Part shown: piece after piece, positions 19,484-34,739 of the stretch | Numbering within the stretch: position 1 is the stretch's first letter | Layout of the letters: each line of letters opens with the position of its first letter | Assembly (NCBI GenBank): GCA_037447655.1 | Contig: JBBHKE010000060.1 | Span: 330,701 to 377,101 of the forward strand | Direction: 5' to 3' | From: Zygnema cylindricum | Lineage: Eukaryota; Streptophyta; Zygnematophyceae; Zygnematales; Zygnemataceae | Length of the DNA stretch: 46,401 nucleotides | Notes under the pieces: generated by a model | Database searches by the model: none | Told to the model about the DNA's origin: nothing | Seen by the model: only the letters and a program-made list of their open reading frames with translations | Program-made: the position numbers and the translations under genes

Positions 19484-22400
19484 ATGGGGGACAATCTTAA
19501 TATGGAGTTATCTAGGATTTTAGAGGGCAAGAGAGAGAGGGAGATAGATTTGACTGGGGTTTTAGAGATGGAGATGGTCAGAGGAAAAACAGTCGCGACA
19601 CGTTCTATGGCAAAATATCCGCTCAAGTTTATGGTGCCTTCAAATGTGAGACCTCAATTTCTTTTTCCTTCCATTTATATCCATATTATTATCCCTCTGT
19701 GTCCAAAGAGAGTGGAACAGGAATGAGTGGTCTCTTTAGAATGCCTGTGACCTCAATTTCCCTTTCATTTTCATTTTTTATCATATCCCTTTATGTTAGA
19801 AAAGAGAAGTTTATGGTATCTTCAAATGTGAGACGTTGTTTCCTTTTCCTTTCAAATTCACATCATATGTTTCTGTAAGCAAAACAGTTTATAGTAAATT
19901 TTATTAAAAACGTGCGATGGAAAACAGTCTCAGTACAGGATTGATGTAAAGACAAAATGAAGGTGACTGGTGGTGGAGGAGGAGGTCAAACTAACAAAAG
20001 CCTAAGGACACTCCAAAGGACAAACGGTGATGAAATTGATAAACAAAAAGGGCAATTGAAATTCGCTATACTCAAAAAGAGAGGAATAGAAATGAGTTGT
20101 CTATTTAATGTGCCTGAAACGCGGATGCTCTCTTTGTTCTTAACTAGACTGTGTTCAGAATAATTTGATGTTTTTTAATCTTTCTTAATTATGGTTTTTT
20201 AATGCCCCTTAATTATGGTTTTTATACGCTGGTTTTCCAGGTGGCTCGTGGAGGAGTAGATGCTGTGTGGGTATATATTATCACATATGGAGGAGGGATT
20301 GTATCTGGTGATTCAGTTGCGTTTTCCGTTAATCTGAAAGAAGGGTGTACAGGGATTCTTACAACACAGGCATCCACAAAGGTGAGTTGTTTTGTAAATA
20401 TATATTCTTTTTTTCATATTCACATTGCTGTAACCATTCATTTTTGCTTTCTAGTTCTGACTTTTGGTCCTAGTTTTGTTTCTTTTTTTTCCTTTTGTGT
20501 CAACGATCATTCTTGAATAAGATTTTTTCAACCTTTCGTGTCGACCTTGTGTCAAGGAGTTAACTGTTAATTGTTATTAGTGTTAATTACAGTAATTCAA
20601 TTGTGACTTTTTGGCAGAAAAATTATAATAGTGGTGACAACACTATTTAAGGGATTGGATTACAATTCGCCACGTCAGCCTAAACTAAATAAGCATGATC
20701 AATACTAATTTCACAATAATATTCAGTGATCAATAGTAATGTCACAATTATATTCATACTTCCTTTATACAATGATGGACAGTGTCCTTTTTTTGCTTTC
20801 ATGTCGAGAACTAAATTCTTCAAACTAAATTTGTCGTATTCAATTTGATATTTGCAGGTTTACCACTCCAGTGAAGGCAAAATTGCAAAACAAATTATGA
20901 ATGCCTCGGTTTCCGATGGAGCTCTATTGGCGATTCTTCCCGATCCTGTCACATGTTTCCATGAGGCTAAGTATTTTCAGGAACAAACATTTACATTAGC
21001 GACAGGTGGCAGTCTCGTATTGGTCGATTGGCTTACAAGTGGACGACGGGAAAGAGGAGAAGTTTGGACTTTCGAATCGTACTTGAGCTGCAATAGTGTT
21101 TTTATTGCGGGCCGTCCCCTTCTTATCGATAAGGTGAATACTTTAAACGATCGATAATAAGGGTGAATACTTTAAACGAGTTTTTTTCCTCACAATCGAT
21201 AATAATGAGAGAATTTTTCTTTAGGGCTAATGATTTGTGGTCTCAAAAATGTTTTTTTCTTTGCATAATGTCTCGTGGTTTGGTTTGTCAAGTAGCAGTT
21301 ATGTTCTTGAAAAGATTATCGATGTCAGGTTGTATCTCACTGTAATTGAAAATAATTACAAACCAAAGTTTGATTTTCTAAAAAGCAAAAAAGTTTGTTC
21401 TAAAAAGCAAAATAGTTTGTTTTTCTAAAAGCGAAAAAGTTTACTTTTCTGAAAAGCAAAAAAAACAAAAAAAACAAATTCAAGCCATGCGAGCTTCATG
21501 ATAACAGGATATAAACACTGATTTACTATTTTTATTATGTGTTTAAATCATATTATCCACTTTTGTTGAAAGGTTTTTTTTTTCCTTTTTGAGCGGTAAC
21601 AGGTTCATTTGTCTTCCCAACAAGGATTTACAGTTGCTGAGAGAATGTACGGTCTCCATGTTATTGGTCTGGTTGTCTTATGTGGGTAAGTAAGGAGAGA
21701 GAGTGAGGGAGGGAGAGAGAGAGAGGGTGAGCGAGGGGGGGCTGAGAGAGAGAGGGGAAGAGAGTGTGTAATAGGGAGAGAGAACGAGAGAGCGGGCGAG
21801 AGAGAGAGAGAGAGAGAGAGAGACAGGTGTTTGTGATTCAGAAACTGGTTTGAATTTAATTTTATCAGTCAGAGAACTCCGTCACATTCAACGGTTTCCT
21901 TATCAATTTTTAAATCTCCGTGTTTTCTAGAAAGGAAAAATAAAGTGGTTGTGGAAAGTCTCAATGCGAGGCAGAAGGAGAGGGAAAGGAAAATAGTTAA
22001 GTAATTGAGGAGGGATGGAGGATTTTTGCCCCCATCCCGTAATTCATACCAATGAAAACCGCCTAAAAAACCGCCTAAGGAGAGAAAAAGGAATGATTTC
22101 CCCTTATCGTATTTTTTTCAGGAACTCACCTGTGGATCTTTTTGCATTGATCTTTTTCTTATTCTTTTTTCTTTTAAAATTTTATTTTATAACTCGTTAA
22201 TAGTTAATTGTTTCTTTTTTTTTTTTTTGAAACTCGGTACAGACCGAGAGTGGAGGAAATTTGGAAAAGTATGGAAACCTCTTCTTTGAAAATGGTAAAA
22301 GAAATTTCGAATCGACGGCGATTTTCGGGGCAATCTTCATCAGAAAAAGACAAAAAAGTCGATAAAACAGGTGGAGAGACGAAAGCAAAGGAGAGACTTA

Positions 22401-22704
22401 TGGTTTCCTGTAGTCAATTGGGTGGCAAGGTAAACTTTTTTGTATTTTTATTTTTTTCGTATTTTATGGTGTTTTTATTTTATGGTATTTGTATTTTTTG
22501 GTGTTTTTGTTTTTTTGTGTTTTTTTTAATTTTTTTTTTTTTTTTCTAAAACTTTGTCTTGGAATTTTGTTTATTTTTTAGGGTGAGGGACTTTTAGTCC
22601 GAATCGCCTCCTCCACTACCGAGGCCGTTTATGAGTTTTTAAAAACCCATTTGGCCCCTTTGACTCCACACTTGGGCGCCCCTCCTTATGCTTCTCTCGG
22701 TTAG
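19484..22704 (+). CDS. URED: Urease accessory protein UreD, 6 exons
   Basis: UreD (UreH) is the scaffold subunit that binds apo-urease and recruits UreF and UreG for nickel insertion. Exons: 19484-19645, 20241-20381, 20858-21133, 21603-21685, 22243-22429, 22582-22704. All splice sites are GT-AG and phases agree; the product is 323 residues. Diagnostic segments: RSMAKYPLKFMVPS, then DAVWVYIITYGGGIVSGDS, LTTQASTKVYHS, LPDPVTCFHEAKYFQEQTF, LVLVDWLTSGRRERGE and, at the end, VRIASSTTEAVYEFLKTHL. The order and residues follow plant UreD closely. The stop TAG lies inside a GGTTAGGGTGAGGGTTAGGG stretch. The 5' coding end, rich in Arg, Glu and Leu, is less conserved, so a start further downstream in exon 1 is possible. 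Confidence 0.93.
19600..20110 (+). repeat. Duplicated UreD exon 1 end plus donor in intron 1
   Basis: AAGTTTATGGTGCCTTCAAA then TGTGAGAC (the true boundary, donor at 19646) is repeated as AAGTTTATGGTATCTTCAAA then TGTGAGAC with a donor at 19828, 182 bp downstream. Further fragments repeat at 19703-19740 and 20070-20125 (GAGGAATAGAAATGAGTTGT against GTGGAACAGGAATGAGTGGT) and at 19918-19935. Confidence 0.85.
21122..21182 (+). repeat. Duplicated UreD exon 3 end plus donor
   Basis: ATAAGGTGAATACTTTAAAC at the true boundary is followed about 29 bp later by ATAAGGGTGAATACTTTAAA. This is the shortest boundary-spanning duplicate in the window. Confidence 0.8.
21690..21830. repeat. GA-rich microsatellite at the start of UreD intron 4
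   Basis: GGGAGAGAGAGA words begin within 10 bp of the exon 4 donor and end with a run of about 12 GA units near 21800-21822. Confidence 0.85.
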
Positions 22705-23624
22705 GGTGAGGGTTAGGGTTATAAGTAGGGTTAAGGTTTTTTAGGGTTTTCTTTGGCTTTTCAAGGATTTTTAGGGTTTTTAGGGTTTTGGAAGGGTTTT
22801 GAAGGGTTTTTTAAGGTTTTCTAAGGTTTTTTTTCAAGTCGAATGGAAAGAAAAGGAAGGAAAAGGCGGTAATAAGTGGATGGATAATATTTGAGGATTT
22901 TTAAGTTGTGAAGTGGTTTGGGTTTTGTTTTTGTTTTTTTTTTTTTTTTTAGGGTTTCGGTTTTCGGGTTTTTTAGTTAGTATTATGTAGAGAGGTTAAC
23001 CTCACTTTTTGGATGTGTATACTTTTCTGCAAAACTTTTTTCTACGGTTCCTGTAAATTTAACTACTTATTGTTAAAGGTACATCTTGTGTAGTGCTCTT
23101 TAGTGACAAGGTGCTGAAAAAGTTACTTTTATACGAATATATTTTGTCCTTACTGTATTGTGTACATGTTGTGATTATGTGATTTTCGGTGGTCAATACT
23201 TTTAGGCTTACTCGTTTTGATCTGGCCCATGATGACTAGCTTTGTCTGCATATACATTAAAAAAAAAAACCAAAAAAAGATAGTACAGGACAGGACAGGG
23301 CTTTGTATTGTATGTATTAGTGTTGTGTATCGGTGTGTTTCCTATCGGTGACAACTCCGATAAATGATGTATTGGGTTATCATTATCGGAAATGGGCCCA
23401 ATAAATCACGATACATCGTGGTCGGTAATTATGGTCGATAAATACCGATATATTGTCATGATAACTGATAACCACCGATAACCACTGATAACCAATATAC
23501 ACCCGTGTTGAGGTACGGAACCGATACGTAAGCATGAGGTACGACCCGGTTATTCGATCGATCATCGGTAGGTGAAAAAGAGGTGCATATCGGTTATCTG
23601 TAAATGGCTACCAATACAGAACAC
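22705..23624. other. Intergenic DNA after UreD
   Basis: No gene is seen. The first about 130 bp carry TTAGGG/TTTAGGG-like words (GGTTAGGGTGAGGGTTAGGG). Around 23450-23500 a 10-bp unit, CCGATAACCA, recurs, and 23340-23580 is rich in short inverted words around CCGATA and TATCGG. Confidence 0.6.
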
Positions 23625-23835
23625 TACACCGCGAACTGCTATTAGCGCTAACAAATATATAGTGTTAAAAAATAATTAGTGTGATTAACGCTGATTGGGA
23701 ATTTGGGGATTTTCAAGGAAATCAGTCACTCTAATTTGTTTTTTAGGGTTTTTTTAATCACTTTATTTAAGAATATGGGTAAAAATTTAAGGGCGTCGAA
23801 CTAGCGTGATTAACCCTAATAGCGATTCGCGGTGT
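23625..23835. mobile_element. TACACCG-family element between UreD and the tRNA
   Basis: Starts TACACCGCGAACTGCTATTA and ends TAATAGCGATTCGCGGTGTA. The interior (TTAGTGTGATTAACGCT and a CACTCTAATTTG block) differs from the 220-bp class. About 211 bp, non-coding. Confidence 0.8.
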
Positions 23836-23929
23836 ACTGTACAATACAGGTAAGGTTCGTTAGTTTTCTCGCCCGTGGTGTGCAGGGTGTGCAGGGTGTG
23901 CAGGTCTCCTACACGAGGCGAAATGCGCC

Positions 23930-24216
23930 GAGACCTGCACACTTTGCAAAATACCGCCTGGGTACCTCGGATGTTTAGGGTCATAGGGTTATTGGTTCAG
24001 GTTTTTTTTTACAAAAAAAACACGAATGAGAAAAAACTCTAAACATATTTATACTTGCGACGCGCCGCGCGGCGAGTCGCAAGTATAAATATGTTTAGGG
24101 TTTTTTCTCATTTGTGTTTTTTCTATATAAAAAAAGACACAACCAACAACCCTATGAGTCTATGACCCTAAAAATCCCCGGTACCCGGGCGGTATTTTGC
24201 ACAGTGTGAAGGTCAC
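23930..24216. repeat. Long hairpin (foldback) of about 285 bp
   Basis: Two arms of about 130 bp are inverted copies. The centre is GAGTCGCAAGTATAAATATG against CATATTTATACTTGCGAC, around a GCGCCGCGCGGC apex at about 24060-24075. The outer arms read GCAAAATACCGCCTGGGTAC on the left and GTACCCGGGCGGTATTTTGC on the right. A second small inverted pair (GTGCAGGTCTC and GAGACCTGCAC) sits at 23898-23940. No coding capacity. Confidence 0.9.
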
Positions 24217-24239
24217 AGTACATTTTGGACCCCTTCCTG

Positions 24240-24267
24240 TACACCGTGCATCGCTATTAGTGTTGTA
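24240..24267. mobile_element. Solo TACACCG-family end
   Basis: TACACCGTGCATCGCTATTA then GTGTTG matches the left terminus of the family. No matching right end is seen within about 300 bp, so this looks like a truncated copy. Confidence 0.55.
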
Positions 24268-24599
24268 GCATATATGTAATACAGAGCCCGGTACTGACTG
24301 GCTAATCAGTCCACAGGGCTCAAAGCCTATGAAGTATTCATAGAGATCTGCCGCTTCATAGTGGTCCAACGTCCCCAGTAAACGGATGATCGCGTCCGTC
24401 CGATGAAGCAAATCCGGTGGCAGATTCGTCGCTTTTCATAGTGGTCCACGCGTCCAACTCCTGTAAGTACTATTTCCTGGTACACACTGTACTTATCCAC
24501 TACAACCTTCCTTCAACCGTAAAAAACCCTTAAAAAACCCATTCATGTACTTTTGGAAAGAAATAACAGCATGCATGAAATGACGCCACGTGGACCGCT

Positions 24600-24785
24600 C
24601 AAAAAATGGTCGTTAAAAAGATTGCATATTCATTGCTAAAAACAACGGTTGTGTACAGATTGTCCGAGAAAATGGTTGTATACAGATTGACCGAAAAAAT
24701 TGTCATACAGATTACAGGCAAAAATGTCAATATACAGATTGCCCAAAAAACGGTTTTAACATGATTGCCCGGAAAAATGGTTATC
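24600..24785. repeat. About 30-bp tandem repeat, six degenerate units
   Basis: Units resemble AAAATGGTTGTATACAGATT followed by GNCCG. They lie just beyond the 3' end of the tRNA-Lys gene (which reads on the - strand). Confidence 0.75.
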
Positions 24786-24823
24786 ATGGAGTTTTGACCG
24801 CAATGTGTTCACATGGCGCATTT

Positions 24824-24896
24824 CGCCGGCCGTGGGGCTCGAACCCACGACCACAAGGTTAAGAGCCTTGCGCTCTACCAACTGAGCTAGGCCGGC
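24824..24896 (-). tRNA. trnK-CUU: tRNA-Lys (anticodon CTT)
   Basis: Reads GCCGGCCTAGCTCAGTTGGT from 24896 on the - strand. Paired elements: acceptor GCCGGCC/GGCCGGC, D stem GCTC/GAGC, anticodon stem CAAGG/CCTTG around loop CTCTTAA (anticodon CTT), and T arm GTGGG-TTCGAGC-CCCAC. Length is 73 with discriminator G; CCA is not encoded and there is no intron. The internal A and B boxes for RNA polymerase III are intact. It matches the eukaryotic cytosolic tRNA-Lys pattern. Confidence 0.97.
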
Positions 24897-25613
24897 TGAT
24901 GCTGCGTTCTTGGAAATGTTTTTATTCATAAATCTTTATATTATATATCCACATTTCTCTATTTTGTAACAGCTTAACCAAAAATACCCTTACCGTAAAA
25001 GGTGTTTCTGACGGACCTATATTACGGTGGGGCATTCCAGTTTGTTGACACAGCACCGTGCTTTGCTCGTACCTACGTTTGACGTTGAGATTTGGTGCAC
25101 ATACGCTGTTGGCTTGCTTACGTGGACGTTTCTCGTCCATTATACATTTTATCAATATTTTGTAATTTACTGTAGCCACTCTATTTCCAATAAACTTATC
25201 TACGTGAAATTGGCAAGTTACAATTATACGGAGAAATGCGTGGATGAGAGATTTCCGTAACAAATTTTTAAAGCACTTTTCAAATTTCGCATGCGCCCGT
25301 GTTTTCGTGCGCACTTTTACAATAGTACACATGTAGTGCTGTACCCACCCCGGACGGGCTGCATTTCATTGGCTATTCCGTCATTGATGAGCCGACCGCA
25401 TACGAAAAAATTGAGAAGTACAGAAATATATAATCGATGTCAGCAAAAAAAGGTTTTGCGCGATCTGCGGCCAAAATAAATGGATCATGCACGGAATATT
25501 CTTAAAGTTTTATGATAGATAATGACGAATGGAATATTCTGTTCCATGCATACATAAGATTCTACCCCATTGTACGGATGAGTCGACTGTACTACTACAT
25601 TACTAAAGTACAG

Positions 25614-25800
25614 TACATCGTGTATCGCCGTAAGCGTTGAAAAGTTTTTTTTCGCCATTTGAATCCGCTTATCTCGCGTGCACACCTAACCGATTTTCAC
25701 ACGTCGACACCGCCAAACGAAGCTAATAATCGTACTTTTCCATCTCAGCCGTCCGATTAAGAGATCGGTAAGTGTGCACGAAAAGTTCCAAAAAATATAT
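25614..25800. mobile_element. Truncated TACACCG foldback MITE
   Basis: Left end TACATCGTGTATCGCCGTAA, then TTTTTTTTCGCCATTTGAA, then core-like GACACCGCCAAACGAAGC. The right arm stops near AAGTGTGCACGAAAAGTTCC without the terminal repeat. Confidence 0.65.
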
Positions 25801-25949
25801 AATATAGGGCCGACGAAAACATGAATGCCACAGTACAGTACTGTAGTGACGAAATATTGTGTTCTGTACTTCTGTACCTTCAAACACATCTGTACAAAAC
25901 CGTACATATTTGCCAAATCCGTACAGTAACCTTCTGAAAAAATATCTAG

Positions 25950-30492
<4,543 letters not shown>

Positions 30493-30835
30493 GTAGATAA
30501 AAATTTAAAAGGTAAGAAGTTTAGAAATAAAGAAGAGGGGTAGGTGAGATGAGAGGGTGAGATAAGGAAGTGAATTGATTTTAGATAAAAGAGAAGAAAA
30601 AGAGGAGTAAAAGATAAAGAGTAAAAGTTGTGGAGTGAGAGGAGAGGAGAACAAGGAGAGGAGTGAGAGGAGAGGATTTAATTAAGAGGAAGGTCGTTTA
30701 GGAGTATTCTTTTCCTGTATCCAAATTTAAGCAAAAAAGTTTTGGGCAGCCTTATTTTTTTTTTAATTTTTTTTTCCCCCATTTTCCCGAGGAGCTAAAA
30801 AAAATGCCAGAGATGCAATTTGCAGTTAATTCATT
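30493..30835. other. SQD1 3' flank
   Basis: GA-rich sequence (GAGGAGAGGA words at 30525-30680) followed by T runs. No gene is seen. It presumably contains the SQD1 3' UTR. Confidence 0.5.
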
Positions 30836-31120
30836 CTCTCCTCTGTCTTTTCTCTCCTGCCTTTCTCTCCTCTCTTTTCTCTCCTCTTTTCTCTCCTCTC
30901 TTTTCTCTCTTCTCTCTTTTTTCTTTTCTCTCGTCTCTCTTTTTTCTTTTCTCTCTTTTCTCTTTTCTCTCGTCTTTTCTCTCTTCTCTCTATTATCTTT
31001 TGTCTTTATTCTCCTCAAATCCCTCTTCCGTCTTTTCTCTCTTCTTCCTTTTCTCCCTCTTTTATTATTCCTCGTTTGGTGGTTCTCTCTATCTCTTTTT
31101 AGACTGTTTCGAATGTTAGG
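30836..31120. repeat. TTTTCTCTCCTC low-complexity tract
   Basis: Degenerate TCTCTTTTCTC units. Frames through it encode Leu/Ser/Phe runs on + and Lys/Glu/Arg runs on -, none credible. Confidence 0.85.
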
Positions 31121-31194
31121 ACATGATTCTCGGTAGGGCTCTATTTCTGTCATAATATAGCACCGATAGTCGCTCTTCGGATCTCTGGGTGAGA

Positions 31195-31270
31195 GGTAGA
31201 TATGTATGTGACTTGAGACATGTGACATGAGATATGCGATGTGATGTGTAAAATGAGACATGAGACATGA
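31195..31270 (+). repeat. Left block of a GAGACATGTGACAT minisatellite
   Basis: Degenerate 7-bp words (GAGACAT, GTGACAT, GAGATAT) run up to the start of the retroelement remnant. The same words recur in the same orientation at 33548-33785. Confidence 0.85.
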
Positions 31271-31279
31271 AAGCTCTTA

Positions 31280-33100
31280 CACGCCCCCCCTCCCATCAAC
31301 GAGTACATCTAGCTCTCTCCTTCGTTCCCTTGATGGTCCATTGGGATATGTTGCAACTTTGGACTCAGTTACTAGTACTCGTGGAGGCAACCATTTGGGA
31401 GCCCTGTTGTTTGTTCTCGCCCACTTACAAGGTTTTCAAAAATCCGTTACCCCTTTCCTCATGTGTGTTCCCCTCAATAGTCGATGACACACTCATATCA
31501 TCAGTCCTCTAGGCCTGGTTGTTCTTGCCTTTTGCCATTTTTTTTAGCAACTTTCAAAGATAAGTTTGTTTGTCAAAGTCGTTAAATCTATTATGTGGTC
31601 ACCTATTGGTTTGCCACCAAGTTTCCCTCTCCTTAGATGCTTTTGTATGTGTACACCTTAAGAGGGTGTAAGGGTGTTATATTCCTCTACTGGTGCCCTT
31701 GATTTTGTCCACCAATTTGTCAAGGATGCCCTATTGGATGACCTTCTCACTGTGAGGAACCTTTCGGAAATGTCGGTTTCTCAAGTGAATTTCGCTATTT
31801 CAACTCGCTGTTTTGCACACCAATCCTTTTACTTGGCGCGCATCTACCTGTTAGATCTTCTTTCCTTTTCTCATTTTTGGGTTTTGATAATTGTCTCTTT
31901 GCAATTTTGCATCAACTTGTCGGGCATTGTACCTTAGATCATCCGGAAAGGCACTTCGCTTGCTGACAATTTGCTTAACCACTTTCTTTTGACGGTCTTG
32001 CTCTGTGTCCTACAGCCACCTTAGCACCAGCTGCTTACTTGGGTAGTTGGGATGTGGCGGCAACTTATCATTAGTTCGAGGTTAGTGGTGGACGACAGTC
32101 TTATCTTGGCCCATGCAATCTTTACCGTCGACGAAGGCTCGTTATCATTTTAGATATCGTTATTGTTTAGTCGTCTGCTTTACCGGCCGAGGCCTAAGAT
32201 ACTGTTCCTCCATTCTCTTGCCTCACCACCACCAGTCATTCTAAGGTGTAACAACATATCACCGATAAGCTAGCCGCATCTAACTCCAGAAACCTCAAAG
32301 CCTTGCCTACGGCTGACACGCCGGCTCAACTTCGCTCTTGATTAGGACCAAGTGTTGGTGCTTGACTCGTCGCTACTCCAATTTTTGCCCCACTCTGCTT
32401 ATCTTCTTAACAAATTCTTACTGTCCGTTTACGTCTCAGCTTGCCACATCGTTGCCTTTGTGGCCAATCTATCAATGAGCAGGGCGTCCATTTTCTCTGT
32501 ATGAACTGTTGTTCATACAATGGAGAGCATATAACGGCACATGATAGGGTTTGAGATGTAATCTCATCGGTGGTTAGTGAAGCAGAGTACACTTTGAAAC
32601 GTCTCATATCGTCCCTCCACGCTCTTAATCTAGGGGTGTACGCGGCAACGCATGGGACACTCGTGTTTTTGCAAGGTGGAGAGAGAACACAAGGGGATGT
32701 AGTTAACATCGACCCTACAGGATCACGTGTTTCCACGCGCGCGGCATTACATAGTGGTGTTGGAACTCGGGATGCACCAACCTCTAAATAACGCAATTTC
32801 GCTCACCAAGACCCAACCGACTATTTCACACTATTTGCGTTGGAGATATTTGGGACCTTGGACTCGTCGTTCGACAACTTCACCTGAGATTGCGCTCGGC
32901 GGTCTTTTGAAGTTAAGGGATGGTAGCCCTTCCCCAACTCTCATATCAGCTTTTTACCGCTAACGTATCTATGTTGCCCTTCAAGTGTCGGCCCTTATTC
33001 GACAAAGCACGCTGATGAAAGATGGTCATAGACTACAAAATTTACCTCCGCGCCACCTGGTGCACATTGATGATATTTGTCGTTCCGACTTTTAATGCGA
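31280..33100 (+). pseudogene. Decayed non-LTR-type reverse transcriptase, RT to C-terminal part
   Basis: Many stops and frameshifts, but recognisable blocks appear in order: GGNHLGALLFVLAHLQ (a degenerate QGDPLGPLLFALAL block) at about 31390-31440; IVDDTLIS (the RT YxDD motif) at about 31477-31500; a Cys/His knuckle (CLCG then HFLCMNC) at about 32453-32510; GDVVNIDPTG near 32694-32723; and YFTLFALEIFGTL near 32821-32860, followed by ISAFYR and YVALQVSALIRQS. This order matches RT proteins of plant and algal non-LTR-like elements with a C-terminal nuclease-like domain. The RT N-terminal part is absent. Clade not assigned. Confidence 0.75.
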
Positions 33101-33547
33101 ACTTGTTTTAGCTTTTGGGTTGACATCCTATTTTGTCCCTCGGTGCTTGTGTGTTGCGTGGTTTTCAATGCTCTTGTAGTTTGGTTTTGGTATTTGATTT
33201 TGTTTTTCTCGTTTTCAACGATTTCGCTTAGTGTGGATTAGCTTTTGTAGTTTTTGTTCATGTTTTTGGGTTTTCCAACTGTTAACTTTAATAATAGGAA
33301 ACAATTTTCCGTTTCAATCAATTTTTGTTCTTATATGGTTAACCATCTCGGATTTGGTAATAAAATCTTCTCCTTCTTTAGATGGTAGAAACATGTGTGT
33401 AAAAAAGGGGTAAAACCGAAAAAACATTTTAAGACTACAAGATAATAAATTAACCTAGGTCTAAAAATGAAACCAGACAAAACATTACCAGGAAAAACAA
33501 AGATCCAAAACAGAAATACCAGAGTTGGCCGCCTACAAAAAGAAAAT
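33101..33547 (+). other. Probable 3' part of the retroelement remnant
   Basis: T-rich, non-coding sequence between the last recognisable RT-protein block and the right minisatellite block. It may be the element 3' UTR. No poly-A boundary is seen. Confidence 0.35.
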
Positions 33548-33785
33548 ACATGAGATGAGACATGAGTCATGTGACATGAGACTTGAGACGTGTGACCTGA
33601 TAAATGAGTCGTGACATTTTATGTGTCACATGAGACATGATACATGTGACATGTGACATGTGAGATGAGGCATGAGGCATGAGATATGTGGCATGTGATA
33701 TGAGACATGAGACATGTGACGTGTCATGAGACATGAGACATGTGACGTGTCATGAGACATGAGACACGTGACATGAGATGGGCCC
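33548..33785 (+). repeat. Right block of the GAGACATGTGACAT minisatellite
   Basis: About 240 bp of the words GAGACAT, GTGACAT, GTGACGTGTCAT. Within it, ATGAGACATGAGACATGTGA then CGTGTC is repeated at about 33698-33760. Confidence 0.9.
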
Positions 33786-34700
33786 TAATAAGGTCTCCTG
33801 GCGGTGGCGATGTCTCGATTCTGAAAAATTGTATTTTTTAGTAAGACTCTTTCATACGATTATGGGTGACGCTATGGTTCTCAATTCACTTCTTTTTCTC
33901 TTAACTCTTTTTGTCTCATGATATATAAACGATTGCAAATTTTGGATCACTAAGTGACAACAAATAGACATATATGGCTCTTGACATATGACGGTTATAC
34001 GTATATTTCCACCCTTTAGTCAATTTATGTAGTAAGACTTGATTCGATGATTTGGAATCAGACAATATGTGTTGGATCAACTACCTTTTTATCATAATAT
34101 ACCATAAATCATGATATGATTGTTGTTATTCAGATCTCAACTAAAGTGATAAACAAACCAAATTCTTCCAATGGCGGCTCAGCATTCGATGTTATGTCCG
34201 TCCCTCGATACATATACCAATGTGAAAGTATTTAGTAAAGTACTTGTGTCGTGAAAATGAACGAAAGGTAGGTGAAAGTTGTTGTCGCAAAACTTACAAC
34301 TGGAGGAATAACAATCGAAAAATTTACGGAGTGATGACGTTTTAAGTTCGCAATATAATTTGTTGACATTGAAAAGAGACAAGTGGTCGAATGGATTTGA
34401 TGTGGATATTGATATGATTTGTTGTTCTTAACGCCTCATTTTTTAATGAGACAATGTGGTTCCTTTTTTATTAGTACGTTTCACTAAATGACAATTTTTT
34501 AATGAACATGTAGTGGTTACATAAATCCGCTTAGATTGGATGTAACAATCTCATAGTACACAGCCTCGTTTTCATGTATGCAAGGTACCACATTTGCGAG
34601 AAACCAAAAATAGGTTAACTACATGTATCCAAAAATATTATACACATTTTATTATTAAAAACACGATATTAAAAACTGTCAAAGTACAAAACATGATTGA
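33786..34700. other. AT-rich DNA without recognisable genes
   Basis: No coding region, RNA or repeat that I can support. Frames are short and of random composition. Confidence 0.5.
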
Positions 34701-34739
34701 AATGGAAAACAGTTTCACCACCTGGTGAAAATTTAAAAA

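Noticed and set aside
3248-22704. Bacterial contamination or recent bacterial transfer of a urease operon
   Set aside because: Multiple phase-consistent spliceosomal introns, a plant-type single-chain urease and plant-like UreF and UreD sequences indicate nuclear genes.
30752-31261. 169-residue Lys/Arg/Glu-rich - strand frame
   Set aside because: Antisense of a TTTTCTC repeat tract; composition only.
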